From a virus, in the IMG/VR virus record IMGVR_UViG_3300046334_000001, positions 1 through 24,688 of that record: a stretch of DNA of 24,688 nt, one strand, 5' to 3'. Below the pieces are notes generated by a model. That model saw nothing but the letters and a program-made list of their open reading frames with translations. It had not been told where the DNA came from and made no database searches. How positions within the stretch are numbered: the stretch's first letter is position 1; each line of letters opens with the position of its first letter. Positions 1 to 6,785 of the stretch are shown here, one piece after another. A program made the position numbers and the translations under genes.

Positions 1-793
1 TGCCTTCGTCCTGTGCGTTGAACAATGCACCGATACCAGTGTATGTTGTGCGTGGCGATTCTGATAGGTCTGATCCACCGTTGTCGTAAGTGGTTGGTGT
101 GTTGTCCTCGCTGTCAACTAGGTCGTCAATTTCAGTCACTACCTCATTGATATCGGCGACCAAGGTGTCCGTGATTGAATCCAAATCGTCAATGTTGTCA
201 GCAATCTTCTTGAAGATACCATCTTCCCAAATGTCACCGTTAAATGCTCCGTCCAGCAAGCAACCGCCAATTTCGCCAGGAATGATGCTGCCGATTTTGT
301 CGATGAGGTCCTTACCCTTGCCCAGGAAGCTTTGCATTGCATTTTCTAGAACGTTGGGGATTTGGATAGGATCAAGCGGTGCAGAACAGAAGTTGATCAT
401 GTTGGCGATATTGGTGATCTCACCCAGCACCTGATTGATACGTCCTAGAACCTGATCCAGCTTCAAGTGACTCAGGAATTTATCCAGAGCAGCGTCCAAT
501 TTTGCCAGCGCATCATAAAGCACCTGCTGCACTTTGCCTATAATGCCGCCCAACAGTTCTTTGAGATTGAGACTGATACAAATTTGGATGTTGGGTAGCT
601 TGAGCCCGCGTCCAGCCAGCAATGAACAGATGATTTCCTTGAGGTTGAAATCCATCTGGGCACTGACGACCAGTCGGCCAATATCAGCCACACTGCCCGA
701 CAGTTGCGCATTGAGCGAGTTCTGTGAACTCAGATAGTCCGTTGCACTTGCGATTCCATTAGGGAAATCTTTGAATCTACTTGTTAATGCCAT
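1..793 (-). CDS. Virion structural protein (3' end outside window)
   Basis: The frame is open from ATG at 793 to the window edge, giving 264 codons without a stop; the C-terminus is missing. The start (MALTSRFKDF) overlaps the stop of the upstream PAAR-lysozyme gene by one base (TAATG), so the two are translationally coupled. The protein is mostly alpha-helical, with hydrophobic and amphipathic heptad-like stretches around residues 75-130 and 150-185. An acidic segment follows at about 195-230, then a Thr/Ser/Asp-rich stretch. No enzymatic motif or signal peptide is visible. Placement after a spike-tip lysozyme under a late promoter suggests a baseplate, tail or other virion part. This role is inferred from context only; the family was not recognised. 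Confidence 0.75.
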   Translation of the reverse strand, partial: MALTSRFKDFPNGIASATDYLSSQNSLNAQLSGSVADIGRLVVSAQMDFNLKEIICSLLAGRGLKLPNIQICISLNLKELLGGIIGKVQQVLYDALAKLDAALDKFLSHLKLDQVLGRINQVLGEITNIANMINFCSAPLDPIQIPNVLENAMQSFLGKGKDLIDKIGSIIPGEIGGCLLDGAFNGDIWEDGIFKKIADNIDDLDSITDTLVADINEVVTEIDDLVDSEDNTPTTYDNGGSDLSESPRTTYTGIGALFNAQDEG

Positions 794-1689
794 TATTGTG
801 GTCCATTGACTGGGCCGCCGCCCCCGCCTGTCATGCCGCCGTCAACCGGGCAATCGTGATCGCCTTCCATCAACTTACGTGCATTTTCCTGTCTTGCAGC
901 CAGGTTTGCTGTTTTCTCTGCTGGTCGTTCGTAACCTCGCATAAAGTATTCAGCCGCTTGGGCTGGGTCTTGGATAGTTTTGTATTCTGCCAGTGAGTAA
1001 CCTTTACTCCAATGGTTACCGTCATTGCCGTTGAGTTCGTATTGCAAATAGTTGTAGTTTGCTGCATCAGTGGTAGGATCAAGCCCATTGGCCGCAGCAT
1101 ATTCCTCAAAGCTGTCACGCCGTCCATATGACCACTGTAGCCATCCACGACCAATACCATTACCATATTCGATGTCTGCTCTGAACTGGTCACTTTCATG
1201 AAGGATGTTACCCACCATACCAGCCGCTGCGGCTGGACTGTAGCCATCTGCAATCAACTGATTGTAGACGTCAACGCCCTTACAGAACCCTTCACTATTA
1301 GAATTCACGTCTTTTACTCCTGGATCAACAGGAGCAGGCTGAGCACTTCCGCCGCCACTCCCCGCGCCAGGTCCTCCGGCACCACCTGCGCCACTGCCCC
1401 CGCCTCCGCCACCACACGCAAACACATTGGGGCTTGCGCCCACTGCATACGGGTTGATGTGGCCTGCAAGGTCAGGAAGTGCTGCGCTACCTTTGAGCAC
1501 AACCCGTTTACCATTGATGTAGACTGACCCGTCATTGTTGCTGGCAAGCAATCTGCCATCAAAGTGCGTATCCATATCGTCTTGCACACTGGCAAGAAGA
1601 TCGTTTACGTATACGTTGGACTGTCCGCTTACAATGGTTGTAGCAGCACAACTTCGGGTGTCAGTGTTACGATGGACTGGTATGCTCAA
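793..1689 (-). CDS. PAAR-like spike tip fused to tail lysozyme
   Basis: The 298-residue protein has two domains. Residues 1-92 look like a PAAR-type spike-tip domain: a small Gly-rich beta protein with candidate metal ligands H6, C14, H42 and H77. A Gly/Ala/Pro linker spans about 93-120. Residues 130-285 resemble the phage tail lysozyme family (GMVGNILHES, then GRGWLQWS), with E in the HES motif a candidate catalytic acid. Known family roles: PAAR proteins cap membrane-piercing spikes, and tail lysozymes cut peptidoglycan during DNA entry. The start is TTG at 1689, chosen because AAGGAG sits 6 bases upstream and no ATG fits. That SD lies inside a hairpin next to a late promoter. The stop overlaps the next gene's start by one base. 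Domain calls come from motifs, not an alignment. Confidence 0.8.
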   Translation of the reverse strand: MSIPVHRNTDTRSCAATTIVSGQSNVYVNDLLASVQDDMDTHFDGRLLASNNDGSVYINGKRVVLKGSAALPDLAGHINPYAVGASPNVFACGGGGGGSGAGGAGGPGAGSGGGSAQPAPVDPGVKDVNSNSEGFCKGVDVYNQLIADGYSPAAAAGMVGNILHESDQFRADIEYGNGIGRGWLQWSYGRRDSFEEYAAANGLDPTTDAANYNYLQYELNGNDGNHWSKGYSLAEYKTIQDPAQAAEYFMRGYERPAEKTANLAARQENARKLMEGDHDCPVDGGMTGGGGGPVNGPQ

Positions 1690-1693
1690 GGGT

Positions 1694-1709
1694 TACTCCT
1701 TACGGAGTA
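1694..1709 (-). promoter_or_regulatory. Hairpin masking the lysozyme ribosome binding site
   Basis: On the minus-strand RNA, UACUCC pairs perfectly with GGAGUA across a GUAA (GNRA) tetraloop. The 3' arm holds the GGAG of the Shine-Dalgarno used by the TTG start at 1689. The 5' arm overlaps the last two bases of the late promoter octamer and lies before the expected late start site. Late RNA should therefore lack this arm, while read-through RNA from the genes upstream should carry it and be poorly translated. Confidence 0.65.
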
Positions 1710-1715
1710 TTTATC
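1708..1715 (-). promoter_or_regulatory. T4-type late promoter GATAAATA
   Basis: GATAAATA matches the T4 late octamer TATAAATA at 7 of 8 positions and lies 19 bases before the TTG start of the PAAR-lysozyme gene. It overlaps the last codon of the upstream small protein gene. It is followed by CTCC, as in the GATAAATACTC promoter near 11257. Confidence 0.6.
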
Positions 1716-2040
1716 CCGTGATAAAGCCAGGTTTGCTTGATGGGGACAGATCCAACCCACTTACTTGTTGAGTGTAGGCATCTTTGAACTGTTTATTGGT
1801 TCCCACGGCGGTGATTACAGCCTGCTTGTTAAACTTGATCTCGGCGTTGCCACCAGTCAAATAGTCACTGGACATGATAAACGGTGCAAGACCGATCTGT
1901 CCTTGACCAGTTGGGACTGGAACGACTGGCTTGCGCAAAACAATACCGGCATCATCATCGCTAACATAATAGCCAATGACTTCTTCGCCACTCACCAATT
2001 TGATGGTGATAACGTCGTTTACTTTGTGTGTAACTAGCAT
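1711..2040 (-). CDS. Small Sm-like phage protein
   Basis: The 109-residue protein begins directly after the glutaredoxin stop (TAAATG). Its first half alternates beta strands: VITIKLVSGEEVIGYYV at residues 10-26, then GIVLRKPVVPVP. This looks like a small Sm-like or SH3-type barrel that presents a conserved SGEE-x-IG turn. A motif LAPFIMSSD follows. The C-terminus is polar and includes YTQQVSG. Small proteins of this pattern are common in T4-like marine phages and have no known function. No catalytic residues are evident. The fold is an inference from the strand pattern only. It is the last gene of the ribonucleotide reductase unit, and its 3' end carries the late promoter for the lysozyme. 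Confidence 0.7.
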   Translation of the reverse strand: MLVTHKVNDVITIKLVSGEEVIGYYVSDDDAGIVLRKPVVPVPTGQGQIGLAPFIMSSDYLTGGNAEIKFNKQAVITAVGTNKQFKDAYTQQVSGLDLSPSSKPGFITG

Positions 2041-2298
2041 TTAGACTCCTGGGTTTCCTGTCCACATATTGTGGTTATCGTAGTATTCGCAAAGCGCATT
2101 ATAGTTGCCTACGTATTCGCCGTGCAAGAAAATCTGAGGCACAGTTTTTGCGCCAGGCACTGCTTCTCGCAGTTGATCCACGGACCATTGGCCCGAAGTA
2201 AGATTTCTTTCCTCATACGGAATTCCGCTGCGCTTGAGCATCGACTTGGCTTGCTCGCAATAGCTGCAACCATCCTTGCTCCATACAATCGCTGTCAT
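2041..2298 (-). CDS. grx: Glutaredoxin
   Basis: An 85-residue glutaredoxin. The redox motif C11-S-Y-C14 follows the first strand (TAIVWSKDG). The cis-proline motif TVPQIF is at 52-57, and the GEYVGNYN loop follows. The start is ATG at 2298, because GGAGG lies 6 bases upstream; a longer frame from 2328 would overlap the macrodomain gene without an SD. Phage glutaredoxins supply electrons to ribonucleotide reductase. Here the reductase lies four genes upstream on the same apparent transcript, so this is the likely partner that re-reduces its C-terminal cysteine pair. The upstream stop codon ends at 2300, one base before this start. Confidence 0.92.
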   Translation of the reverse strand: MTAIVWSKDGCSYCEQAKSMLKRSGIPYEERNLTSGQWSVDQLREAVPGAKTVPQIFLHGEYVGNYNALCEYYDNHNMWTGNPGV

Positions 2299-2299
2299 G

Positions 2300-2737
2300 T
2301 TATCCCTCCATTTCATAGATATAGACATCGTAGTCTTCTAGTAGGTTTTCTACCAATATGCTGACTTGATCCCAGCTGAGTCCGCCTCGACCACATCCAA
2401 TACGTGGCATTGCAATAGTGTGCAGTCCACGACGTTCCATGTAGTCAGCAATTTCAGCTAGGCAATATCCCACGGCGGTGAGGTCAGCATATTGTTTCCC
2501 ATCGTAACCGTAGTTTTGTTGTGTGAACGCATTGACCCAGATTTGGTCATTGTGTTCGATGAACTGACAGGTGCCCAGTGTTTTGGACTCGTGTGATAGA
2601 TAGGCTTCACGTATCTCTGGATAACGCTTGCGTATTGCTCCTGCCACCCCTGTTCCAAATCCGCCCGAGCAATTGACCCCGTGAGCAATTACCTGCTCAC
2701 GGGCTAGAGTTACGTCACCTTGTTTGTAGTGTATCAT
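2300..2737 (-). CDS. Macrodomain (ADP-ribose-binding) protein
   Basis: A 145-residue macrodomain. The start is ATG at 2737 (MIHYKQGDVT), with GGAG 9 bases upstream; this fits the usual macrodomain N-terminus better than the longer frame from 2812. Visible motifs are GDVT near residue 7, HGVNCSGGFGTGVAGAI at 19-35 (ribose and phosphate loop), and MPRIGCGRGGLSW near 109-121. The pattern is close to ADP-ribose-1''-phosphate phosphatase and TARG1-type macrodomains, which remove or bind ADP-ribose. The Asp that TARG1 has in its GCGLD-type loop is not evident here (GCGRGG). The gene overlaps the preceding one by 23 bases. Possible roles are NAD metabolism next to nucleotide synthesis, or reversal of host ADP-ribosylation defence. 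Family is confident; substrate is unknown. Confidence 0.88.
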   Translation of the reverse strand: MIHYKQGDVTLAREQVIAHGVNCSGGFGTGVAGAIRKRYPEIREAYLSHESKTLGTCQFIEHNDQIWVNAFTQQNYGYDGKQYADLTAVGYCLAEIADYMERRGLHTIAMPRIGCGRGGLSWDQVSILVENLLEDYDVYIYEMEG

Positions 2738-2987
2738 CGATAAAGTCTCCGCCAAACGTGATCTTGAAAAGTGTAGCATCTTCCAGGTTGGCAAATCGAT
2801 AAAGTTTGCCATTGTTGCTGTCAGTTATGCAAGGTATGTCTTGTGTAATCACCCATTGGTTGCATTCACACGCCGTCTCTTCAGTCAAGTAGTTTTTGAA
2901 CTTGATGACGTAAGGGAAGCCTGTGACTACTCGTTCCACATTTCCTTGCAGAACTTTCATCCAGGGCTCTTGATCACTTAGTGTCAT
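2715..2987 (-). CDS. Small unknown protein, paralogue A
   Basis: A 90-residue protein starting at ATG 2987 (MTLSDQEPWM). GAGGAG lies 7 bases upstream, which favours this start over a frame reaching 3017. Its C-terminal half (YRFANLEDATLFKITFGGDF) closely matches the end of the gene just upstream (VYFRELEHATMYKLVFGGDC), so the two look like tandem paralogues. It has two Cys around residues 53-55 (CECNQW) and one at about 64. It overlaps the upstream gene by 14 bases and the macrodomain gene by 23. The aromatic, beta-rich ending GGD-x-I(D/E)(D/E) recurs in both. No known family was recognised. Confidence 0.7.
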   Translation of the reverse strand: MTLSDQEPWMKVLQGNVERVVTGFPYVIKFKNYLTEETACECNQWVITQDIPCITDSNNGKLYRFANLEDATLFKITFGGDFIDDTLQTR

Positions 2988-3243
2988 CAGTTGACTCCTC
3001 AATACAGTCACCGCCAAAAACTAGCTTATACATTGTTGCGTGTTCTAGCTCACGAAAGTAAACACGCAAGCCAAATGTGTCTGGATTGACAGTATTGCGA
3101 TAGTAACCTAAATTATCGTGACACCACTGTCCCACCTCATTGTGTCCCGGTTGGTAGCTTGGTGTTTCGACGCAGATGTGATACCACCCGTCGTCGAAAC
3201 ACCAACTTGCTCGTGAGTTGTATCTAGTGCCCATTGATGGCAT
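2974..3243 (-). CDS. Small unknown protein, paralogue B
   Basis: An 89-residue protein rich in Trp, Tyr, His and Cys. Its ATG overlaps the ribonucleotide reductase stop by one base (TGATG). Residues 61-84 (VYFRELEHATMYKLVFGGDC) match the C-terminus of the next gene, indicating duplication and divergence. The N-terminal part has WCFDDGWYHICVETPSY. Candidate metal-binding or redox residues are C15, C24 and C40, though no standard spacing is seen. Its tight coupling to the reductase and glutaredoxin suggests an accessory role in that unit. That is inference; no family was recognised. Confidence 0.72.
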   Translation of the reverse strand: MPSMGTRYNSRASWCFDDGWYHICVETPSYQPGHNEVGQWCHDNLGYYRNTVNPDTFGLRVYFRELEHATMYKLVFGGDCIEESTDDTK

Positions 3244-5462
3244 CAGATCTCACATGCTCCAGCGGCGCAAGCTGCGGCGCCCATGGTATCAATGTCAGTA
3301 AACTGTTTCTTGCCCAAACCAGTCTTGAAGTCGATGGGTTGCATGTTCTGCTGGATCTTGGTCCACTTGTGTAGCAAGTATACGTCTTTCAAGCAGTATT
3401 CGGCCATCTTCTCGTCACCTTCAAAATAGTTGTTGGCAAACTTCTTGAAGCGACGGATCCATTCCGCACCCAAGTCCTTTGCTTCACCAACATTCTGTGC
3501 GCTTTCATTTTGCGCGGCAAATGTAGCACTCCACAGGTCGATGTGACCCTTTGTGGCTTCTACAATCAAGCCGCTTGCGAACAATGCTGCGCTGCCGTAA
3601 CGGTCAACCAGTTGCTGTTCAGTGAGCACTTCAGTAAATGGTGCTTGATTGAAGTCCTTGTCACCGCTAGCTGAGATAAAGCTGATGCCAGCAAAGCTCT
3701 CACGGTTGGTGAACAGATAGTCCTCAACTTCGTCCCACTGATTGTTGGCCACTTGCACCGTGTTTGATACGTTGTGACGAACTGTTGGGTCCACGCACAG
3801 GCTTTCATCAGTGCCTGCTTCAATCCAGCTGTTCTGCACAAGCTTGACCTTGTCAAGAAGCTGCACCCCATATAGCTCACGTTTGAACAGTGAACCCTTG
3901 GGCGCAATAACAGGGAAGCTAACCACATAGTCCGTGCCGTTGGTTGACCACACACTTTCTTCAACCATGTATGGGTTGGTATCAGCGAACAGACGAGCAA
4001 CTTCCGTGTCCTTGTTCATCTGCACATTGCGGATATAGCGAGGAGAATGGTCGCCATGGATACCGCTTGATGTTCCTAGCAACACACTTGCGTTTCCGCT
4101 TGGCTTGACGCATGTGGTGCGGGCTGCTGGATTGATTCCGATCAGCTTGGCAACTTGACGGTTGACACGCTTGACCAGTTCTGCACCTTCGCGCAGTGTT
4201 TCTTCATTGAAAAGGATCTCTGGGTTGTTCATCCAGCCCGTCAAGCTGACGCCGATGAGAGCTTCACGGTCAAAGATCTTCTTGCTGACAGAGTCCAGGA
4301 ATTTGAAGTCAGTGTAGCCAGCCTGCAAGGTTCCTAGGATAGCACCAGCACGGCACACCTTGAGGAATTCTTCCTTGGTAGTGCACTTGGCGCCGTTACC
4401 TTCGCTGAGGTTACAACCTTGCCAGCCTGAGATCTTTTCGTTGGTCTCTGGGTCGATCCAGACTGGATACTTGCCGATCTCAACGCATGGGTTGAAGGTG
4501 TGCTCTGTGCTTTCCACAAACACAAAACCGGGTTCACCAAACTGACGAATGCTCTTCATGATGTTCTTGAATTGATCACGATCAGCTTCACTGCGAACAA
4601 TCACTGCGCTGTTGTTTGAACGTCCACGCTGTGGGTTCTCTTCATACCAGTTGCCAGTCTTGGCTGAGATCATTTCCTGGTCATCAGGGCTGAACAAGCA
4701 GATGGTGGCACTACGACGAACACCGCCGGCCAGAACAGCATCGGCGGCGTGCATACAGATGTCGTATACTTCAATCGGGCGTAGGGTATTGCGACCCGCC
4801 AGCACTGTGCCCTGAATCAGGTGCTCAATCTTGTCCAATGCTTTGCGCAGTGGTTCAGGTCCTGGTGCTTTGAAGCCACCGCTGATCATCGCACCCTTAG
4901 GGCGGATCTTGCTGAGGTCAAAATACACACGACGACCTTCGTATTCAGGATGCTTTCCACCGCCCACAAAGAAGCTGGACATAAGGACGTCAAGTGCTGT
5001 AGCCCAGCCCTCAATACTGTCCTCGACTTCATGAATCTTCGCTTGGCCCTTGCGCTGAGTTACCTTGGGTAGACGAGCAACGTGGTGACGCTGAACTGAA
5101 AAACCAGCGCCAGCACCACACAACAGGATGTAGAAAATTTCACCAAAGAATGCAGGACGGTCGGCATAACTTGAAGTGCAGTTATACATACGCATTTGGT
5201 GCTTGAGGATTTGATCACCACCAAATTGGAGAGCACGTTGAGCGCCCAACACATACTTGAGTTTGTAAAGTGCTTCTGCTTCGTCGATCAGCAACGATAG
5301 TTCTTCGTTGAGGTAATCCTTGTAGAACTGGCGGTGCATGGACATAACACGGGCAACACTTTCTTCCCATGTCTCGTAACGGCTATGTTCTTCGCTCCAG
5401 CGGCTATAGCCTTCGTAAAATTTTGCTTCACCCATAAGTGCGCGGGTATCGACGTCTTTCAT
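3243..5462 (-). CDS. nrdJ: Class II (B12-dependent) ribonucleotide reductase
   Basis: A 739-residue monomeric adenosylcobalamin-dependent ribonucleotide reductase, similar in length to the Lactobacillus RTPR type. It reduces ribonucleoside triphosphates to deoxynucleotides for phage DNA synthesis. Motifs seen: C95 in MYNC and C350 in GWQGCNL (the active-site disulfide pair); NPCVEI at 324-329 with the radical cysteine C326 and E328; KPSGNASVLLGTSSGIHGDH near 455-475; and a C-terminal CAAGACEI with C732 and C737, the shuttle pair recharged by thioredoxin or glutaredoxin. AGGAG lies 6 bases before ATG 5462. No intein or intron interrupts it. The Val in NPCVEI, where many family members have Gly, is mildly unusual. 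A glutaredoxin gene lies downstream in the same unit. Confidence 0.95.
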   Translation of the reverse strand: MKDVDTRALMGEAKFYEGYSRWSEEHSRYETWEESVARVMSMHRQFYKDYLNEELSLLIDEAEALYKLKYVLGAQRALQFGGDQILKHQMRMYNCTSSYADRPAFFGEIFYILLCGAGAGFSVQRHHVARLPKVTQRKGQAKIHEVEDSIEGWATALDVLMSSFFVGGGKHPEYEGRRVYFDLSKIRPKGAMISGGFKAPGPEPLRKALDKIEHLIQGTVLAGRNTLRPIEVYDICMHAADAVLAGGVRRSATICLFSPDDQEMISAKTGNWYEENPQRGRSNNSAVIVRSEADRDQFKNIMKSIRQFGEPGFVFVESTEHTFNPCVEIGKYPVWIDPETNEKISGWQGCNLSEGNGAKCTTKEEFLKVCRAGAILGTLQAGYTDFKFLDSVSKKIFDREALIGVSLTGWMNNPEILFNEETLREGAELVKRVNRQVAKLIGINPAARTTCVKPSGNASVLLGTSSGIHGDHSPRYIRNVQMNKDTEVARLFADTNPYMVEESVWSTNGTDYVVSFPVIAPKGSLFKRELYGVQLLDKVKLVQNSWIEAGTDESLCVDPTVRHNVSNTVQVANNQWDEVEDYLFTNRESFAGISFISASGDKDFNQAPFTEVLTEQQLVDRYGSAALFASGLIVEATKGHIDLWSATFAAQNESAQNVGEAKDLGAEWIRRFKKFANNYFEGDEKMAEYCLKDVYLLHKWTKIQQNMQPIDFKTGLGKKQFTDIDTMGAAACAAGACEI

Positions 5463-5474
5463 TTTGCTCTCCTG

Positions 5475-5978
5475 TTATTGTTTTTCTTGTTGTCTCTGCA
5501 TCACGTCTCGTATAGTCCAAGACTCTTGCACTGACAGATAGGAGTCAACCTCACTGATAGGAGTTACACGGCTGAACGGTGAGTTCAGCACATAACGATC
5601 CTTCCAAATTGCTACGATATATTCGTCATGGTGATAGTTGTCGAGAACACGGGCGAGTTCAATGTGTGCATGTTGATCCATGAAATGCATTGTGTAGCCC
5701 ATCGCGAGTCCCTTACTATACTTACAGCACTCACCACTATCGATTATTTCCCACACGTTGGGCCAGGCGTTTGGATCATAAGGATCCATTGATACACTCA
5801 CCAGCGGGACCATTTCCCACCAGTTGCTGATCTCGGCTAGCAAGAACACAGGATCGTCCATGCAACTAGGATACCTAGCCTGCAGGTCTAACCTGAATTC
5901 TCTCCATCGTGTGAGGCGTTCGTCGGGTGAACGCAACCACAAATTACGTAACTGACTGATTTTACTCAGTTGTTCCAA
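5475..5978 (-). CDS. Unknown phage protein
   Basis: A 167-residue protein. The longest frame starts at TTG 5978 (MEQLSKISQL); an in-frame TAG lies just upstream, and the next Met is residue 40, so TTG is the likeliest start although no good SD is seen. The N-terminal third is helical and basic (LRNLWLRSPDERLTRWREF). The rest is rich in Trp, Tyr and His. A CC pair lies near residue 84 and HHDEYIVAIWKD near 115-126. It is not clearly an enzyme, and the family was not recognised. It is 12 bases upstream of nrdJ and is probably co-transcribed with it. Confidence 0.7.
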   Translation of the reverse strand: MEQLSKISQLRNLWLRSPDERLTRWREFRLDLQARYPSCMDDPVFLLAEISNWWEMVPLVSVSMDPYDPNAWPNVWEIIDSGECCKYSKGLAMGYTMHFMDQHAHIELARVLDNYHHDEYIVAIWKDRYVLNSPFSRVTPISEVDSYLSVQESWTIRDVMQRQQEKQ

Positions 5979-6063
5979 TGTCGTTGACTATGTTGTTTTT
6001 AAACAACGTATAGTGCGCCAGATATGCTATCTGCATACATGTTGCGTCTATCCCGCCGTGTGA
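5979..6063. repeat. Non-coding gap with two perfect small palindromes
   Basis: This 85-base gap before the nrdJ unit holds two inverted repeats. GTTGTTT-TT-AAACAAC is at 5992-6007 and CAGATA-TGC-TATCTG is at 6019-6033. On the minus-strand RNA both form hairpins in the 5' leader. No U-run follows them, so neither is a standard terminator. A 13-codon ATG frame (MYADSISGALYVV) crosses the gap but is not supported as a gene. Confidence 0.45.
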
Positions 6064-6741
6064 TTATTTATCGAGGTCGTAAAAAAGGGCTACTCTTTCA
6101 GCCCATTTTTCACTATACTCTTTGAACTCATCTCGGCTGAGCTCAAACAACTGAAACTCGCAATCTCTACTGCACATAAAGATGGCAACGTTTTCAATCT
6201 CAGTGTCAAAAAGTGCGTTGTGGGCCATGCCATAAGCAGAGCCCTGCATGAAGTAGTCGTCAATCCACTCGCGCTTTTTGGGTTTGTTGGTTTGCTTGAA
6301 ATCCATGATGGTGGGTTTGTTTTTCCAGACTCCAACCAAGTCTGTGGTGCCAGCGTAAAGCCCTGGGTAGTAGAGTCCTACCTCAGTGCCCCAGATCTCG
6401 TCAAGGTGTGGACGGATGTTCTCGATCACAGTATCAGCCATTCGACGGGCGACAATGTCAAGCAGAGAACCACCTGGAGTATAAGTGTCTTCCTTGAGCC
6501 AAGTCTCGAGATTCTTGTGCATTAGGGTTCCGACGTTTGCAGCTTCACGTGTGATACGCGCTGCTTCGCCATGACCCACACGGTTGCGCCACTCATTGAG
6601 TGCCGCCACACTTTCCTGTGGTTTGGTTTGATCCAAGATGGTGGTAACGCTGGGGAGGAATCCGCTTTCGGTGTCATACAGCCGTTTGCCGTCTACACGC
6701 TGTCGCTGGATCTCCTGATAGGGGAATCTGTCTACAATCAT
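6064..6741 (-). CDS. RecB/MGME1-type PD-(D/E)XK exonuclease
   Basis: A 225-residue nuclease with the five motifs of the RecB, Cas4 and MGME1 group. These are GTLMH with H75; E120 in WGTEVGLYY; D134 in GTTDLVG; D147-x-K149 in IMDFKQT; and Q166-x-x-x-Y170 in MQGSAY. The Asp, Asp and Lys residues hold two metal ions for cutting DNA ends. T4-like marine phages carry similar short exonucleases. A likely role is DNA recombination, repair or recycling of host DNA; the exact substrate cannot be told. The start is ATG 6741. A sigma70-like promoter ends 6 bases before the ATG, so the mRNA may be leaderless. The stop codon overlaps a late-promoter-like octamer. Confidence 0.85.
   Translation of the reverse strand: MIVDRFPYQEIQRQRVDGKRLYDTESGFLPSVTTILDQTKPQESVAALNEWRNRVGHGEAARITREAANVGTLMHKNLETWLKEDTYTPGGSLLDIVARRMADTVIENIRPHLDEIWGTEVGLYYPGLYAGTTDLVGVWKNKPTIMDFKQTNKPKKREWIDDYFMQGSAYGMAHNALFDTEIENVAIFMCSRDCEFQLFELSRDEFKEYSEKWAERVALFYDLDK
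6065..6072 (-). promoter_or_regulatory. Possible late promoter GATAAATA before the nrdJ unit
   Basis: GATAAATA is present, but it is also the final codons of the exonuclease gene (Asp-Lys-stop), so chance cannot be excluded. If active it would drive the 5475-5978 gene and nrdJ late in infection, with a leader of about 85 bases carrying two hairpins. Confidence 0.35.
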
Positions 6742-6747
6742 AGACTC

Positions 6748-6776
6748 ATATTACATTGATTTCATTGGAAAGTCTA
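6748..6776 (-). promoter_or_regulatory. Sigma70-like promoter of the exonuclease gene
   Basis: A -35 TAGACT and a -10 TAATAT are separated by 17 bases; each matches the consensus at 4 of 6 positions. Only 6 bases (GAGTCT) lie between the -10 and the ATG. Transcription should start at or next to the start codon. The same layout occurs at the primase and uvsW promoters, which raises confidence. Confidence 0.5.
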
Positions 6777-6785
6777 GAGGTATTT

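Noticed and set aside
2738-2812. Extra 25 residues at the macrodomain N-terminus
   Set aside because: Would overlap the preceding gene by nearly 100 bases; macrodomains start near the GDVT motif.
3566-4000. A 144-codon frame inside nrdJ on the same strand
   Set aside because: Out-of-frame shadow of ribonucleotide reductase, which has full catalytic motifs.
3243-5462. Intein or intron within nrdJ
   Set aside because: The protein is collinear with the family at 739 residues, with no insertion at the radical-Cys or Pro-Ser-Gly sites where inteins occur.
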